From Anarhynchus alexandrinus (lineage: Eukaryota; Chordata; Aves; Charadriiformes; Charadriidae), in assembly GCA_008711295.1 (NCBI GenBank), contig VUYV01000020.1, forward strand, positions 1,313,113 to 1,377,112: DNA of 64,000 nucleotides. The letters run 5' to 3'. The position numbers were made by a program, and so were the translations under genes. The notes below the pieces were generated by a model. That model did not search any database. It worked only from the letters and a program-made list of their open reading frames with translations, and was not told the DNA's origin. Below, piece by piece: positions 33,401 to 46,415 of this stretch. Positions within the stretch are counted from its first letter, which is position 1. The number at the start of each line of letters is the position of its first letter.

Positions 33401-36400
33401 CAATTAACACCATTGTCTTACTTCATGAGGTGCCACGGTGGAAGCAGATGTGCCCTACGGACAATTCGCAAGACCAGGATGGTATCTAAGAGAGAGAAAG
33501 CAGCAGCAGGATGGGATCATTATGAATAATTCCCTTAAAATGGAAGCAGCGCTGCCTACTTATCCCTGTTTACCTTACCTCCCTGGCAAAAGCAGAAAGG
33601 GCACGGGGGGCTCAGCAAGCCCAGTTTGGTTCCTGCACACCCAGTGCCCTTGTGCAAGCAAACAGTCGAGCTCTCAGAGAGCTGTACTAGCTTGACACAG
33701 CACTTCTCACCTCCCTTTGTCACACTTCAACCAGACCGTGCATGACCTGCATCCAAGGCATGACTCAGAACTGGGTATCTCACAACCTGCAGTGCCAATG
33801 TTACCTTCTCCTCAATTTTCGTGCAAAAGAATATCTGCTCCATGGGTGGGCTGCGAGGTCAAGGGAGGTATTTCCCATCAAATGTGAAGTGAATTGGCCC
33901 TCTGTCTCTCAGGGTGCATCTGCCAGAGGCCAATCACCGCATTAGCATTTAGACTTCATAGCAAATCAGATGGAGAAGAAAAACTAGGGTTTACGATAGA
34001 AGAAAATATAGTTTATTTGGCACATCTGAGAACTGGTGCCCAAAGCCATAATTCATTTGATAAATAGTAATTTTTTGAAGTTTATAATATTAAGGTGAGT
34101 TATGGGGAATACCCCCCCAGTTTGGACCCGACAAGACCTCTACCTACCAGCAGAGGAAACAAACAGCAGAGAAGAGCTGGCAGCAATCCTCCTGGCCTTC
34201 CTTCACCAGCACTGCCTTCCTCAGGGCACTGGGGCTCCTCAGTGCCAGGCCCTGGGGTGGGAGCATGGCCCTCCAGGTTGGCAGAGGAGCGAGAGGTGAG
34301 CAAAGGCAGCCATTCTCCCTCCATAGGGTGCCTTGGAGGGCTGGCAAGGAAAAGGAAGGAGCACCAACAAGTCCTCAGGCTCCTGCTGGTTGCTGACTCA
34401 ACATGGGACCGAGGTTTCAAGGTAAGAGCTGAAGGTCTTGTTTGGATTTGCTGGGAAATTATGTTTTCTACAGCTCTGGAGGTGGGAGCGTTCATGAACG
34501 TTGCAGGCACATAACGGAGGGAAGAGCAGGGGACTGCCATTTAGCCCCAGAAGAGTTCTTGAGGGCAGAGCGTTGAGAGCTTCCCTGGGCTGTGTAAGGA
34601 GAACTGAAGATCATGGGGTACGCCTTGCTGAGGGCCATTGCTGGAGGATCATCCCCAGAGGAGGAAGAGGAGCTGCACCTGACATTGTCCCTCAGCACCT
34701 GTCCAGCAGGAGATGCGCAGGGGTACCTGGGCTCTCAGCAAAGCTCAGTGAGAAAGCAGGGAGAAACCCACCCCAGGGGACTCCTGTCCTTTTTATCCAC
34801 AGGTCTGGGCCTTCCGCACACCAGCAAGCGTGGAGTTAAGACTGCAGCCGAGATGAAATCCAAACATTTGCAAGTGTGGGAATTCCCAAGGAGAGCAACC
34901 AAACTACCTTTCACTCTGCCCTAGCAGCAGGGCTTTCACACAGCCTGCAGCCGAGTCCGCCTCGGCCAGCTGCAACAAAGAGTTTAATCTTATCAGTGAC
35001 CATAAAATTTCAAATTCCTCTTAGCAGAATTGCTGATGGGGACGGTAGTGCCAAGCCTGGCTTCATCACAGTCTTGCACAGTCAAGAGGGGGGGAAAAAA
35101 TGCTATATTCCAAATTCCTGAATCCCAAATTCCTATATCACCCCCCACTCCGCGCAGGGTGAATGAGCCTGTTGGTGACTCGGCACCTCACAGGGTGGGG
35201 TGGGATCTGAAATGGCTTTTTCCTCTGTCACTTAGGGGTAGGATTTTTTATGTTACTGAAATTAAACAGGTACAATGCTTCCTGCAGGATCATCTAAAGT
35301 ACTGCAGAGGCACTCTGTCCTGGCAGCGGGTGTGCTTGGCCGCAGGTGGGTCGCACAGCTCCTCGGTACGGCTTCTCTGGAAGGGCGAGGAGGGACCTGG
35401 TCCCTGCAGACAGGATCTCCTGGCAAAGGGATGCTTCTCCCTGCAAGGCGCATTGAGCTCAGTGAGGGTGGTGTACACCCGTGGGAATAACTTGGTGATA
35501 CTATTTTGGTACTGAGAAAGCAACGACTCAAGTGCTCCTCTCCTGTCTGGGCTGTCTTCCACGCACAGGTGCAGGTGCTGGAGCTGGGGAGCAATGGGTG
35601 GGCTCAGGTCTCAGACATGGGACTGGGACCTGGGTTATGCCTCAGTGGCTCATTTTGGTGTTATTGTTGAGCAAAAAGATGCAGGTAAGCTTCTTTGTCT
35701 CCCACAGTCTGTCACTTGGAGCTGTGAGGCCTGTCCCGCAGATGCTTGGACCTCCTGCAGGAGGTGGTGGGGACTGCCACCTCCACCGGCACCATGGTTA
35801 CCGTGACTCGCTCTTCTCCAGCCTCCCCATCCCTTCCTTTGGCACTTTCAACCCCCAAACCTCCCATAGGCATGGGCCTTGCAAAGGCAAGATCAGCTTT
35901 CCTGGGCTGCACTCAGCTGTCCCTCCCTCATACACCTGCCACCACTATCATCCTTTCTGCTCTCCCAGGTTCATCCCATCACCTCCCTACTGGTCCTCTC
36001 TTGAGGCACTTATCTATCCCCTACTCCTCCATGCTTTCAGAAGACACAACCATCTTTGTCTTTCCCTTGTCTCTCCTGTATGATGCATTTGTTCTCTCCT
36101 CTCAGCCCGTTCACCCACATGTGCTTCCCTCCCTGTGCACACGGGTGGTCTTTACATGCACACTTCTCATGCAGCGCTGTGAGACAAAGTCTGAGCTCTG
36201 CTCCAGCTTAGTCTGGTCTCTAGTAGTGATGCCTCATCCAAGAGTGGAGGCTGCCCCTCTGCTCTGTAGCAGACAGCTCCTCTTGCAGCCCACAGGGCAG
36301 ACCCCCAGGATACCCAAGGACAAAGCACCCATGTGTCAAAGACCTGGAGTGACCGTGCAATGCAGACGCACTTGGACACCCTCTGAGAACCGGTCTGTAA

Positions 36401-36619
36401 GCATTGCTCCCAGCTTTCCAAGGTCTCGCTCCTGATGCTGATAGGAAGTCACCCTGCTTATACAGGGGAGGCTGGTGGAAATACTTGGCATGCACTTCAA
36501 CTGTTGATAAGGCTGGACTATCTGCCAACACACATTGTGCCTCTCCCTCTGTCTGACTTGGAGTGGTCTACAGTTCTCATCACCATCGTATGTCAACACC
36601 TGTGCCTTCTGGCTCCTTC
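33401..36619. other. No gene supported; long overlapping frames 34.1-36.8 kb
   Basis: Frames of 139, 161, 183 and 229 residues (plus strand) and 146 and 156 residues (minus strand) overlap here. The plus strand between 35800 and 36130 is strongly pyrimidine-rich, which removes stop codons. The 229-residue frame (35746-36435) is Ser/Pro/Leu/Thr-rich with no domain. Donor-like sites lie at about 34094 (AAG/GTGAGT), 34421 (AAG/GTAAGA) and 35683 (CAG/GTAAGC), with an acceptor-like CTCCCACAG near 35708. Their arrangement does not define an exon I can defend. Confidence 0.45.
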
Positions 36620-36700
36620 CCCTTGCCTCACCCTTTGTACGTCTTGGATTAGAGCTGCTCGGCACAGGGGTTGGCCCGGACCCCGATGGCCAGGTCCTGT
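36620..36700 (+). mobile_element. L2/MIR-type 3' tail remnant (candidate)
   Basis: CCTTTGTACGTCTTGGATTA, then GAGCTGCTCGGCACAGGGG and TTGGCCCGGACC follow the L2/MIR tail order (TTAGACTGTAAGCTCTTTGGGGCAGGGA). The stretch is short and diverged. Confidence 0.38.
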
Positions 36701-38904
36701 AATATCTGGCTGCTTTGGGAACCGAACCGTGGAGAATATGACAGAGGCACACAGTACTGCTTGCAGCTGCATTCAGAAACGTGGCTTCCCTTGCAGAAGT
36801 GTACATCTAACCCATGTGTTGGGCAGAGGGAGATAGTGAGTGTCCTTCCTCCCACTACTGCAGGCTCAGAGGTGACAGAGAGCCATCCTAATTAGGGGCT
36901 ACAGAGATGACGCTTCCATGGAGAACAAGTTTTATTTATGAGCCAGATTAGGAGGCATTAATTGCTTTCTCTCCTGGTTTCTGCTCAGAAAGGTACAGTA
37001 ATCACAGGAACATTTTTGACATTGTTGACATAGCTTCCCAGCCCTCCTGCTGAGAAACAGGGACTCTTGCATACTTCAAAAGGGCTTAAAGGCTCGGGTT
37101 GTGCCACCACAGTAGTAGTGCCGATCTAGGACTGGGGTGGGGGGAATTTGCATTAGAAGGATTAAATACCAGGGCTATTGTGGAATTTTAAACTGATGTT
37201 TTCCGGCTGACCACAGGCCCGGAGCTTGTGTGTGGCATGTTTGAGCCTCAAAAGTGCTCTTGATCCTCTGATCTTTTATTTCATAACATTTCTCCCCACT
37301 CCCTCCCCTCAAATGTATTTTGCTTTTCTTTTGGCTGCTGAGCAGACACACATTAGCAAAAGAAACATGTTGGGTTGACAGTACTGAGAGCAGTCCAAAG
37401 CTCAGGAAAGCTTTCTTTGCGTGTATTGGAAACACTGAGGGTCTGGATTACTCTTGTAGTGCTGGGCCCCAGAATAACAACAAAGTTAAAACATGCTCCA
37501 TCCTGACCTGAGTGCCCTACGAAACTTTGCCACAGTCCTGCACAAATGCCATGGGACGTTCTTACATCATATTACCTTCTGAGATGTGCCTCTTGCTTGT
37601 GGTTCATATATAACCCTCCTGGTTTTTATAGCATCATGCTAAATGAGACGTTTCTTGCAGCTACATCAACATAATGGGGTCTCCGCTGGGACAATCCATT
37701 TCCAAAACATCAGTCCGTGGTATTCCTGGCACTTCTCAAGTACCTTGCTCTGCAGGAAGAGGTTGATCCTGTGAGGATGCTCAGCCTCTCACACAACTGG
37801 ATCAGTCGTGTTCCTGTGCCAACCTGCCATCCAGCTGTCATTAGACACAGGCTCAGGCTGCACGCAAATTTCCTGCTGTGGTAGCAAATGGCTTCTTGTT
37901 AGGTCCTGCAGCTGACTCTGTTAGCTCTCAGAGTAGCCAGCCCCCTGCACTACATCAGAAAAACATGGTTCTTGGCAGGGAGAGATGTCTGGGGCTGGGC
38001 TTTGGGGTTTTGGGGGGAGGTTCTTTTTTGCTCTGCACAGAGGTGAATACCCAGCCTTCCAACATTAGCCTTGCCACATGCAGCATCCCAAAGTCACATG
38101 AGATGTGCCTTGGCTTGTCTTTGAGGCAGACAATGGGAGCTGGAAAGAGCCAGTCTTGGCCCTTAGCATGCAGTGTTGTGGTTTAGTGTCTGAGCAGGGT
38201 CCGTGAGGAAGGCACGTGCCCCTGTAGACTGGGAGCACTGGGTTAGTTCCACTGCTGCTCCCCCCACGTCACAGCCAGAAAGCATCCCTTTGCAGCAGGG
38301 CCGTGACAGCTCCATGAAAGCAGGGGCCACAAGCCTGCTGCTAGCTCTCCCTCCCCAGAGCACAGCCCTGTGGCTTACAGGGCACAGGCACCCTCTGTAA
38401 GAAGAACCAGTCTCTTTCCACTGTGATGTGGTCCTTTATGGCTGAAGGCCCCGATCAGTGCCAGCTAAAATTGCTGAGGACCTAATAGGCAAATATATCT
38501 GTTCCTGTTCTTTCTAAAATGACTCTTGCTGGTGTTTCTAGTAGTTATTATAATTCAGAGAGGACTTGGCACCTCATCAAAGCTAGCATTTTCCCTTAGT
38601 CTGATGTAGCAAAGTAATAAAGAGCAACCACTAAAGATCTTGGACCAGTTACACAGCGAGGCAGCAAGGGGAGTTCAACTTTTTCCCTGCAACCGTGACT
38701 CAGCTTTACAGCCCATCCCCTGCGGGGTAGTTTCCCCAGCGCCATGGCTGTACCACAGCCAGCTATCCCTCTACCACACCTCCTCACACATCCCGGGATG
38801 ACTGCTCCGTGGGAAGCTGAGAGCACTGTGATGGAAGCAGCAGTAGCTAGAGGCTTCAAGAGCAGGTGTGCTCTCGTCTGCATTTGACAGATGCCTGTTA
38901 ATTA
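36701..38904. other. No gene recognised
   Basis: This is mixed sequence. Frames are below 105 residues without domains. No repeat is recognised. Confidence 0.55.
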
Positions 38905-38990
38905 CTTATACAGCACGAGAGGTGTACTTGATGCTAGACAAACAGCAAGCAAGACGGGCCTCTTTCCCCAAGGAGCTTTCCATGCAGATT
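38905..38990 (-). mobile_element. L2/MIR-type 3' tail remnant (candidate)
   Basis: Read on the plus strand, TTATACAGCACGAGAGGTGT and ACTTGATGCTAGACAAACAG are followed by GCCTCTTTCCCCAAGGAGCT. This fits the reversed L2/MIR tail (ACAAGTGTGCTAGGCACTGTACAAACA..GTCCCTGCCCCAAAGAGCTTACA). It belongs to the same family as the 2780 block and has the same orientation. Confidence 0.45.
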
Positions 38991-41352
38991 ATGCAGATAC
39001 CAACAGGCAAGGCAGGACCAGGCATGACAGAGTGAGCCAACCATGCCACGGAGGAGGATGGTGATGAAAGGAGAGACAAAAGGTGCAAGCCATTTAGAGG
39101 AACTGGAAGGAGATTATTTGATGAAGGGAAGAGAAATTGTTTTCCACTCACGGGAAAACAAAACAGAGAGAGGCAAGCAGAGATGTTAGAAATACCAGAC
39201 AGTAATGAGTAGACGTACCAGCTTGGGGCTTAAAACGGGCACAGTTCCTGCCCTGGCCTCCATATCTTGCTTGTGCAATAAGGCTGTGGGACGCTGGGAG
39301 TGAGCAATCCTAGAGATGGAGTAGAAGGGACTGCCATGAACTGGCCTTTTGCAATATGCACTGATGTATGTTCCAGATGTGCAGCATGAAAGGATAAGGT
39401 GGAGCTGGGGAAGTACAGGCGTAGCAAGATCTACGCTGGGCTGCCTGTAGAGAGCTATGTGGTCCTGTATACTTGGGACCGCTTTGTCTCACAGTAGTGT
39501 TGATCAGACCCTTGTGTCATCCCTCCATCCAGGAAGGGGGAGCAGGAAAGCCCCAATGATACTGCAAGGGGGGCATAAAGTCCCCACTACCTCCTGATAG
39601 GAGACACAGCGCACAATCCAGCCTGCTTCGCTCTTGTGGCTGCAACCTGTAAGGAGAAGAGCTGCTGACAAAAAAGAGGCACTTTAAATCAATAGGCAAT
39701 CCAATGTTTTTTTGATTCACAGAGCTCCGATTCAATATCCAGCTGGAACAAGGATAAGTCTCCATTTGATGGTGTACTTAGTCGGACGCCTTTTTGGAAT
39801 CCTGCACTGACCGCATCAGACCATGCAATTTCTCTCCTCCTTGCCAGGATGCACTTACACGTTGGCTGCTTTAATAGTCGAGGTGGCACTTTTATTTTAA
39901 GCACTTCTTTTCATTGGCTTCTGCAACCTTCTGAAACAATTTGGAGTTGGTTGGTTTTTTTCCCCCTGGGCTGAAATTTCTCACGCTCATGCTCAGCCCC
40001 GGGTGATGAAAGTTTGACGATAATCTGCTGTTGCCAGTGTCTCGACTCAGCAAAGTGGTGATTTTGGGCTGGAACAACTGGAACTCCCTGATACACTGAT
40101 TGGAGGAGGCACAGAACAAATTGCGCCTCCTCATTTACTCCACACACTCTAATTTGTGGATTCCTGGGTGTCACTTCACCACCGCCTCAGCTCCCAGGCA
40201 GCGCCCGGAGTCCAGAACACCCTCCGTGCTTCAGTCCGCGCTACCTGCTGATCCCACACTCATGAGGTCCTGCTATACAGCTTAGCCATGCAGGTCACTT
40301 CATTTAAGAGACATTAGCAAAGTGGCTGATATTATTAATCAGATGCAAAATCAAACAGAGCCCGCAGGCTTAGCAAGCCAAGTCATTGCAGGGTCACGCT
40401 GCTTTTCATTAACTTTTTTTTTCCTTCGGCGCAACTTTGCTAACGTATAGCCCCTGATTTTGCAGAGTGCCCATCTTTTTTCCAGTGTGCCCCCCCCGAC
40501 TTCTAACACACAGTGCACAGAGCTTTGCTTTCAAATCCCATAGGACAAACGGGCCTATTCACAGGATTAAGTGCTGCCCAGTGTGGTTTCCAGAGCTAGC
40601 TTGACGGCAGCACAAGAGCTGGGGCTCTTGATCTCAGCTGGCCTCCCCTGGGTGCGGGGAAGCGAGCTACCTCTGTGTAGGTTCTTATGGCTCTCTTGAT
40701 CTCCTTCGTTCCCTTTTTTTGGGGTTCTCTTCGCCTCACCTTTTCCACTCCCCTACACATGCTAGTGCCAGGAGACCCCTTCAACACCACCTTCCCCTCC
40801 CTGCAGCTAAGACCTTGGCAACATGATCCCAGCTGGGTACTTCATCTCTGTACCCCACCGGTAGCTCAAGATCAGTCAAGGGTGACATCTGAGCCCACAC
40901 CCTACCTTACACGGCCTCTCTGTGCCCTGCAACTGTTGGAAAGAGCCCTGCTGGAGAGCTCCATGAAAGGCAACACCAGCAGCGGCAGAGGACTTTTCAT
41001 CTCATTTCACCCCATGAAGAGCCCAGCTGAGCAGATACCTCAAGCCGAATGTCTGTAAAGGGAGGGAGGAAGAGATTAAAAGCCTCGAACCCCGTGAAAA
41101 GTCATGAAATAGCCTGAAAGCGAAAGCACCTGGCGTTGGCCAAATGCTATGGGGGCATGGCAGGGAAAAGTATCCCAAACCAGGCTATAGTCAGAAGGCG
41201 GCCAGGGCGCATCTATGCTCCCCTTAACCCCTCTTGGCACCCTCCACCGCCCGGAGCACCCATTGCAGGGCCTGCCGGGAAGCAAGCCGGCTTTGCAAAG
41301 GGCAGGCTATTAACTTGGAATCAAAAGGAGCATTCAGGCGGACAGCAGGTCT
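38991..41352. other. No gene recognised
   Basis: No exon is recognised and frames are below 125 residues. Around 40290-40450 the sequence is free of recognised repeats and carries TGATATTATTAATCAG and ATGCAAAA-type motifs. From about 41130 the GC content rises towards the CpG-rich block. Confidence 0.5.
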
Positions 41353-42150
41353 GGGTGGCGGGAGGGAGGGCTTGTTGGGGGGGGGGAGCACAGTGCCCTG
41401 TCCTCCCCTGCTATTGGAAACCAGCCGGTTCGGCTGGGGAAGGGGGGGAATAAAATGTCTCCAGTGTCGGGCGGTGAGGCTTGCTTTCCCTTTATAGCAG
41501 CCCTGACGGCCGAGTGAGAGACACCGCCGGGAGAGCGGAGTTAGAGGGGCGAGGGGGGCCAAATGCTGCTGGCCTGCAAAGTCAATAGTAATTTAACACC
41601 CCGCTGACATTTTTGGTTGGCAACAGGGTAGGTATTTAAATCGTAACCTTCTCTCTCCTATCCCCCGTCCTCCCCACCAAAAAACAAATAAGTAAAGCCA
41701 GCAGCCCCTGTTTTGGCCTGCCAAGAACTCGGAGCATTCGCTGTGCGCTCCCCGAGCCTCGCATGGGGCACCGTCAGCTGAGTCTTTCCTTGACATCAGG
41801 GATGCTCGCTCCCCTCCAGCTTTTGGAGGGGCGCTGAGGACCAGGTGTCGGCGGGGCCGGTCCCCCCCCCGGCAGCTGGCTGGGACCCGAGCCCGTGTCC
41901 CCGGGTTGCTGTGCAACCGGAGGCACAAGGCACCGTGCGGCGGCGGTGCATACGTGCTGTTTCGCCCATGCGACAGCCAGCTCATACCAGCCTCTGACCC
42001 CTGGCACGGCACGCACGGGCCCCAGCTGGGCTGGTCGCCTGTCAAGGGGAGGCGGGGAGGGGGGGGGTGGAGCAGGAGGAGAGGGCAGGAGTTTGGGAAG
42101 AAAGTGGGGAAGATGAGGAGGGAGGGGGGGAATAAAAAAAAAGGACTTTT
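41353..42150. promoter_or_regulatory. CpG-island-like, G-quadruplex-rich block
   Basis: I count about 21 CpG in 41821-42060, roughly one per 11 bases, against a sparse background. CpG also cluster at 41500-41560. The plus strand has long G runs: 41353-41386 fits four or more G3 runs with short loops, including a G10 run, and 42048-42067 includes a G9 run. From 42048 to 42150 the strand is almost all purine. Such blocks often mark vertebrate promoters. No exon is recognised next to it, and open frames here (up to 150 residues) overlap on both strands. A regulatory role is inferred only. Confidence 0.4.
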
Positions 42151-45100
42151 TGAGTCTCAAGCAGTATCCTTAAAGAGCAGGCAGGATCCGACACCAAAGA
42201 TTTTCCCACTTGAAATTGATGCCTGAAAACAGGGACGCGTCCTACAACCTGCTTGCTCTCTGCAGGTTACAGAGCCATTGCCCCTCAGCCCCTTAGGCCT
42301 GCAATCTTCCTTTTATGAACTTGTTCAGACCCTGGAAGAAACGGAGCTCCTTGCAGAGCCATCTCCTGCTCAGTGGGAATTCCCCCAAATCCCCCAAATC
42401 TCTTGTTCTGTCTCCCCACCCCACTGCAGAGGACAGAGGATCAGCTCCAGCATCTCCCTTACCCCCTTTCTCTTGAAGGAGTGCCTTCTCTTCACACATG
42501 GTACTGCACGACAGCTCTTTCCCCAGGGGGGTTCTCTGTCAGACTTTGCAGCTCTGGTTTCTGTTTGAACCTTTTGTCCATGGGTCTTAATCCACAAGGC
42601 AATGAATTCAATGGAAAAACATCCATCAGCTGCAAGGACCATTGAATATGCCTGATATCAATTAGGATCTAATTTGTCTAGTCTTATTATTCACATATGA
42701 GTCCTGAGATTGAGACTCCCAGCAGTAAACGGGAATTTTTCTCCCTCCCTGCACCTGGGTTTCAGTGGTTTTGATCAAACTAAACAGCCTGGCTTGCACT
42801 TCCATGGCTGCAGCCCCTGCCTGCTGCCACTGGACTGGATGTAGCAGGGAAAAGCACTGCCTTTGGGAAGGGGGAAACAAGAAGGGGAGCTAGCTTGGAA
42901 GAACACATGCGAGTTATGAATGTGCAGTGGAGTTTTATCCCTAGAGCCTTTCCCCAGGTGAGAGGCAGGAAAAAGGTGCCAAGAGAGTTGTCAGCAATGA
43001 ACCTTTGCTGACATCTGTGGCGAGGTCTGTGTGCTTCCACAGGGCTGGCAGGGACTGAGGTACTCCCCATCAGTCCTCTTCCCCTTGGAGCGCGCAGGCC
43101 ATTTGTCTAAAAAGCTGAGAAGAGAAAAAAGGGAGGTGCAGACAAAGAACTGAGCGATGGCCAATATAACTATGGGATCAGCTCCCCCCAGTCTCCTTTG
43201 CACATCGGAGTGGTTGATGGGGAGCTTAGGGCAGGACTGCACGTCCAAGAGCCTTTAAATTAAGGCTGTAGTCCAAAAAATGCCTGAAGACTAACCTGCT
43301 GCCAAATGCAGGTGGTGACTGTGAATACTAGGGCTAAAGCTGCTGCTTTAGATTGTCTGAGAGCTGGATTTTGTTCTATTGCCTCCCTTATAGTGCAGCA
43401 GCAGGAAAGGTGCTTCGTGCAGCCCCACCTTTCAAATGGTGGTGCCTGGATGTAGGTTCTGCCCTTTTCAGAAGCTCAGTCCATCTGGATGAACAGCGTC
43501 AGATGTCCTCAGAGCTATTGAAAATGCGTTCCAGCTGCCTAACTCTGATTTTTGGAGCCAAATTTGAGGTGAGGAGGATGGAAAAGTTTGGTTTCACTTG
43601 TTAGCAAGTCCTCCAGTTCATACTCAGTGGAGAAAAGGGGCTAGCAAAATTTAGGATGGCTACAGCAGAAGACAATAGAGACAGCAAATTGGTCTGTTAG
43701 CAGATTTCCACTTATTCTTTTTGTAAGCCCATAAATAAATATCTCTCCAATGCTGCTGTTTGTTTTCTTCCTGAAAATGCTCCTCCCTTTATTTTTACCT
43801 CATCCTTTGGCTCTCTTTTTAATCCCCCTAGTACATTCTTTTCTTAAAGGAAATCTAGTCTGAACTGAAGAAAGGTCATGCTCTGTGGCCGCACGGTAAG
43901 ACATTCAAGACACCTCTGTTAGGGCCTAGAGTACAGTGGGTTATGGCATGGGGTTATGGATTGTGTCACTGGCTCAATGGAAACAGGAATGGTTATAGGA
44001 CGGTGCTTCTTTTAGTCCATCAGATGTGCCTTACTTTCAGGAATGGTGGACAACAGGTTTTAGGAAATACTTTTTTTCCCTCAGTGACCATTTAAAATTG
44101 AGCAGTCTTTTCTTCCTGTATCAGTTTTGTACAATTCTTAGTTTATATTTACCTCCATTCAGCACCGAGGGGATGTTTTGGGATGCTGATCTCCATATAC
44201 CATTGGGCTTTGCCTCATGGCCTGAACAGACCCCAGGCACTGCTCAGTGGACGAACCTGTATGATGGAAGCGGTGGCTCTGAGAGGAGGTAGACTATGAG
44301 TGTGCAGGGCTGTACCCAGATGAGTGCTACTCCCAGATCAGCTAACGATCCCAGCTGTTCCTATCAGAGAGAGCCTCTCCCTCACCATGTCTTTGGGAGC
44401 TGGCTTTATGAACTAAAACCATCTCAGGATCTTTGCTTGCTGATTCCAAAATAGTCCTATTCTTGCCTGTCTCCTTCCAGCTCCCTCCCTGTAACCAACA
44501 CCTCCCCAGGGCCAGCAGGATGGCAGAGCTCCCAAGGGAGTGGTGGTGGCACAGAAATCCCAGACATCTGGAGATGACCTGCTGCAGAGGAAGGGTTTGA
44601 ACGCCAGCCTTCACATGAGAACCCAGGAGATTTAAGCAGAGGAACCATCCAGCCTGTCTAGGGACCAGACTGCTTCTTTCAAGTCCCTTCAACATTCAAG
44701 CGAATGTTGCCCAAGGACCCCAGTGCGCTGGCTCTTACAAGACACGCTCATGATGTTCTCCAGGCATGTCTACTCAACAGAAACATATCATGTGGCCTAA
44801 ACAAGAAGAAATGAGTTTGTACCTCCCAGGCATTTAACCCTCTCAGTCCTGGCTGGTCAATGTACCAACAGATACTGGTGTTTGAACTCCCAGCTCTTTA
44901 CAGAGATTTTCGTTGGCAGGGAGGAGACATCCTCATGGCAGAGGACTTTTGTGGGGGTCCACAGTGGCATTCTGAACTTGGTATTTTCTGAGTTATTCTC
45001 ATGTGAACACGGTCCCAGAGGAGAAAGTGACACAAAATCAATTGCACAGATCAATACCTGTACTGATGTATTTCCTGGTGACAGGCCAGATGGCCAATTG

Positions 45101-45617
45101 AAGGTAAACAATGTCTGAACAAAGTCTGGGCACAGCAAGAGGTTCCAGATGGGAACCAGAAGTTCAGAGCTCATCAGAGCTATCTCCATACACACATTAC
45201 GGGCACCAACCAAACACTAATAAATGATTAACAGGGCTGTTGTGCATTAGCCTCAGCTTTTGGTTCCCTCCCACTATTTCTGGATAATTTCAAAAAAAGG
45301 CAGATGATAGGGAATTCTGCATCTGGAGAAATTAATTGGATATCCAGCTCTCTGTGGACCTCATACAATCCTGAGAACTCTGTTTCCCCCTCCTTGAATG
45401 CCTCAGACCACAAATCAGTCCTTTCAGTTGAAGGCTGCTCAAAGGCAGTTCCCTTCAGAGTCCATCCAAAGTCTTAAGCATCCAACTCTTCCCTGAGGCC
45501 CCACAGAGTAATGTCCCTTCTTCCTTCTGTGAACTGGATGATCTTTATCTTCAGAGTCTTCAATTCTTCATACTATGGGAAAAAGAGACGAGACCTGGGC
45601 ATGAAAGCTTTTGCTTA
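42151..45617. other. No gene recognised
   Basis: Frames of up to 118 residues have no domains. No RNA gene or repeat is recognised apart from short T runs. Confidence 0.55.
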
Positions 45618-46415
45618 TCACAGAATCACAGAATGGTAGGGGTTGGAGGGGACCTCTAGGGATCATCTAGTCCACCCCCCTGGCCAAAGCAGGTTCACCT
45701 AGAGCAGGTTGGACAGGAATGCATCCAGGCGGGTTTTTAATATCCCCAGAGAAGGAGATTCGACAGACCTCTCTGGGCAGCCTGTTCCAGTGCTCTGTCA
45801 CCCTCAAAGTAAAGAAGTTTTTCCTCATGTTGAGATGGAATTCCGTGTGTTCCAATTTGTGTCCATTGCCCCTTGTCCTGTTGCTGGGCACCACTGAAAA
45901 GAGTCTGGCCCCATCCTCCTGGCACCCACCCTTTAGATACTTATAAGGATTGATGAGATTCCCTCTCAGTCTTCTCTTCTCCAGGCTAAGCAGGCCCAGG
46001 TGTCTCAGCCTTTCCTTATAAGAGAGGTGCCCCGTTCCCTTGACCATCTTTGTAGCCCTCCGTTGGACTCTCTCCAGTAGTTCCCTGTCTTTCTTGAACG
46101 GTGGAGCCCAGAACTGGACACAGTACTCCAGATGTGGCCTCACTGGGGCAGATTAGAGTAGGGGGATGACCTCCCTCAACCTGCTGGCCACACTATTTTC
46201 AATGCACTCCAGGATACCATTGGCCCTCTTGGCCATGAAGGCACATTGCTGGCTCATGGTCAACTTGTTGTCCAGCAGGACTCCCAGGTCCCTGTCTGCA
46301 GAGCTACTTTCCAACAGGTCAACCCCTAACCTGTACTGGTGCATGGGGTTATTCCTCCCTAGGTGCAGGACCCAACACTTGCCCTTGAACATTATTAGGT
46401 TCCTCTCTCTTCTTA
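45618..46415 (-). mobile_element. CR1 LINE fragment, longest copy in the window
   Basis: It starts on the plus strand with TCACAGAATCACAGAATGG (the terminal repeat side) and GATCATCTAGTCCA. It then runs back through the 3' UTR and about 250 codons of the pol C-terminal half, ending near 46415 in CTTGAACATTATTAGGTTCC. The element is 5' truncated. The tail resembles the CR1-F-type 3' end. It extends further upstream in the RT frame than the copies at 3453 and 28168. Confidence 0.95.

Noticed and set aside
35681..35710. A tiny intron between GATGCAG/GTAAGC and CTCCCACAG
   Set aside because: It would be under 30 bases, too short for vertebrate splicing.
35746..36435. 229-residue plus-strand open frame as a gene
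   Set aside because: It lies in pyrimidine-rich sequence that naturally lacks stops on this strand. It is Ser/Pro/Leu-rich and has no recognisable domain.
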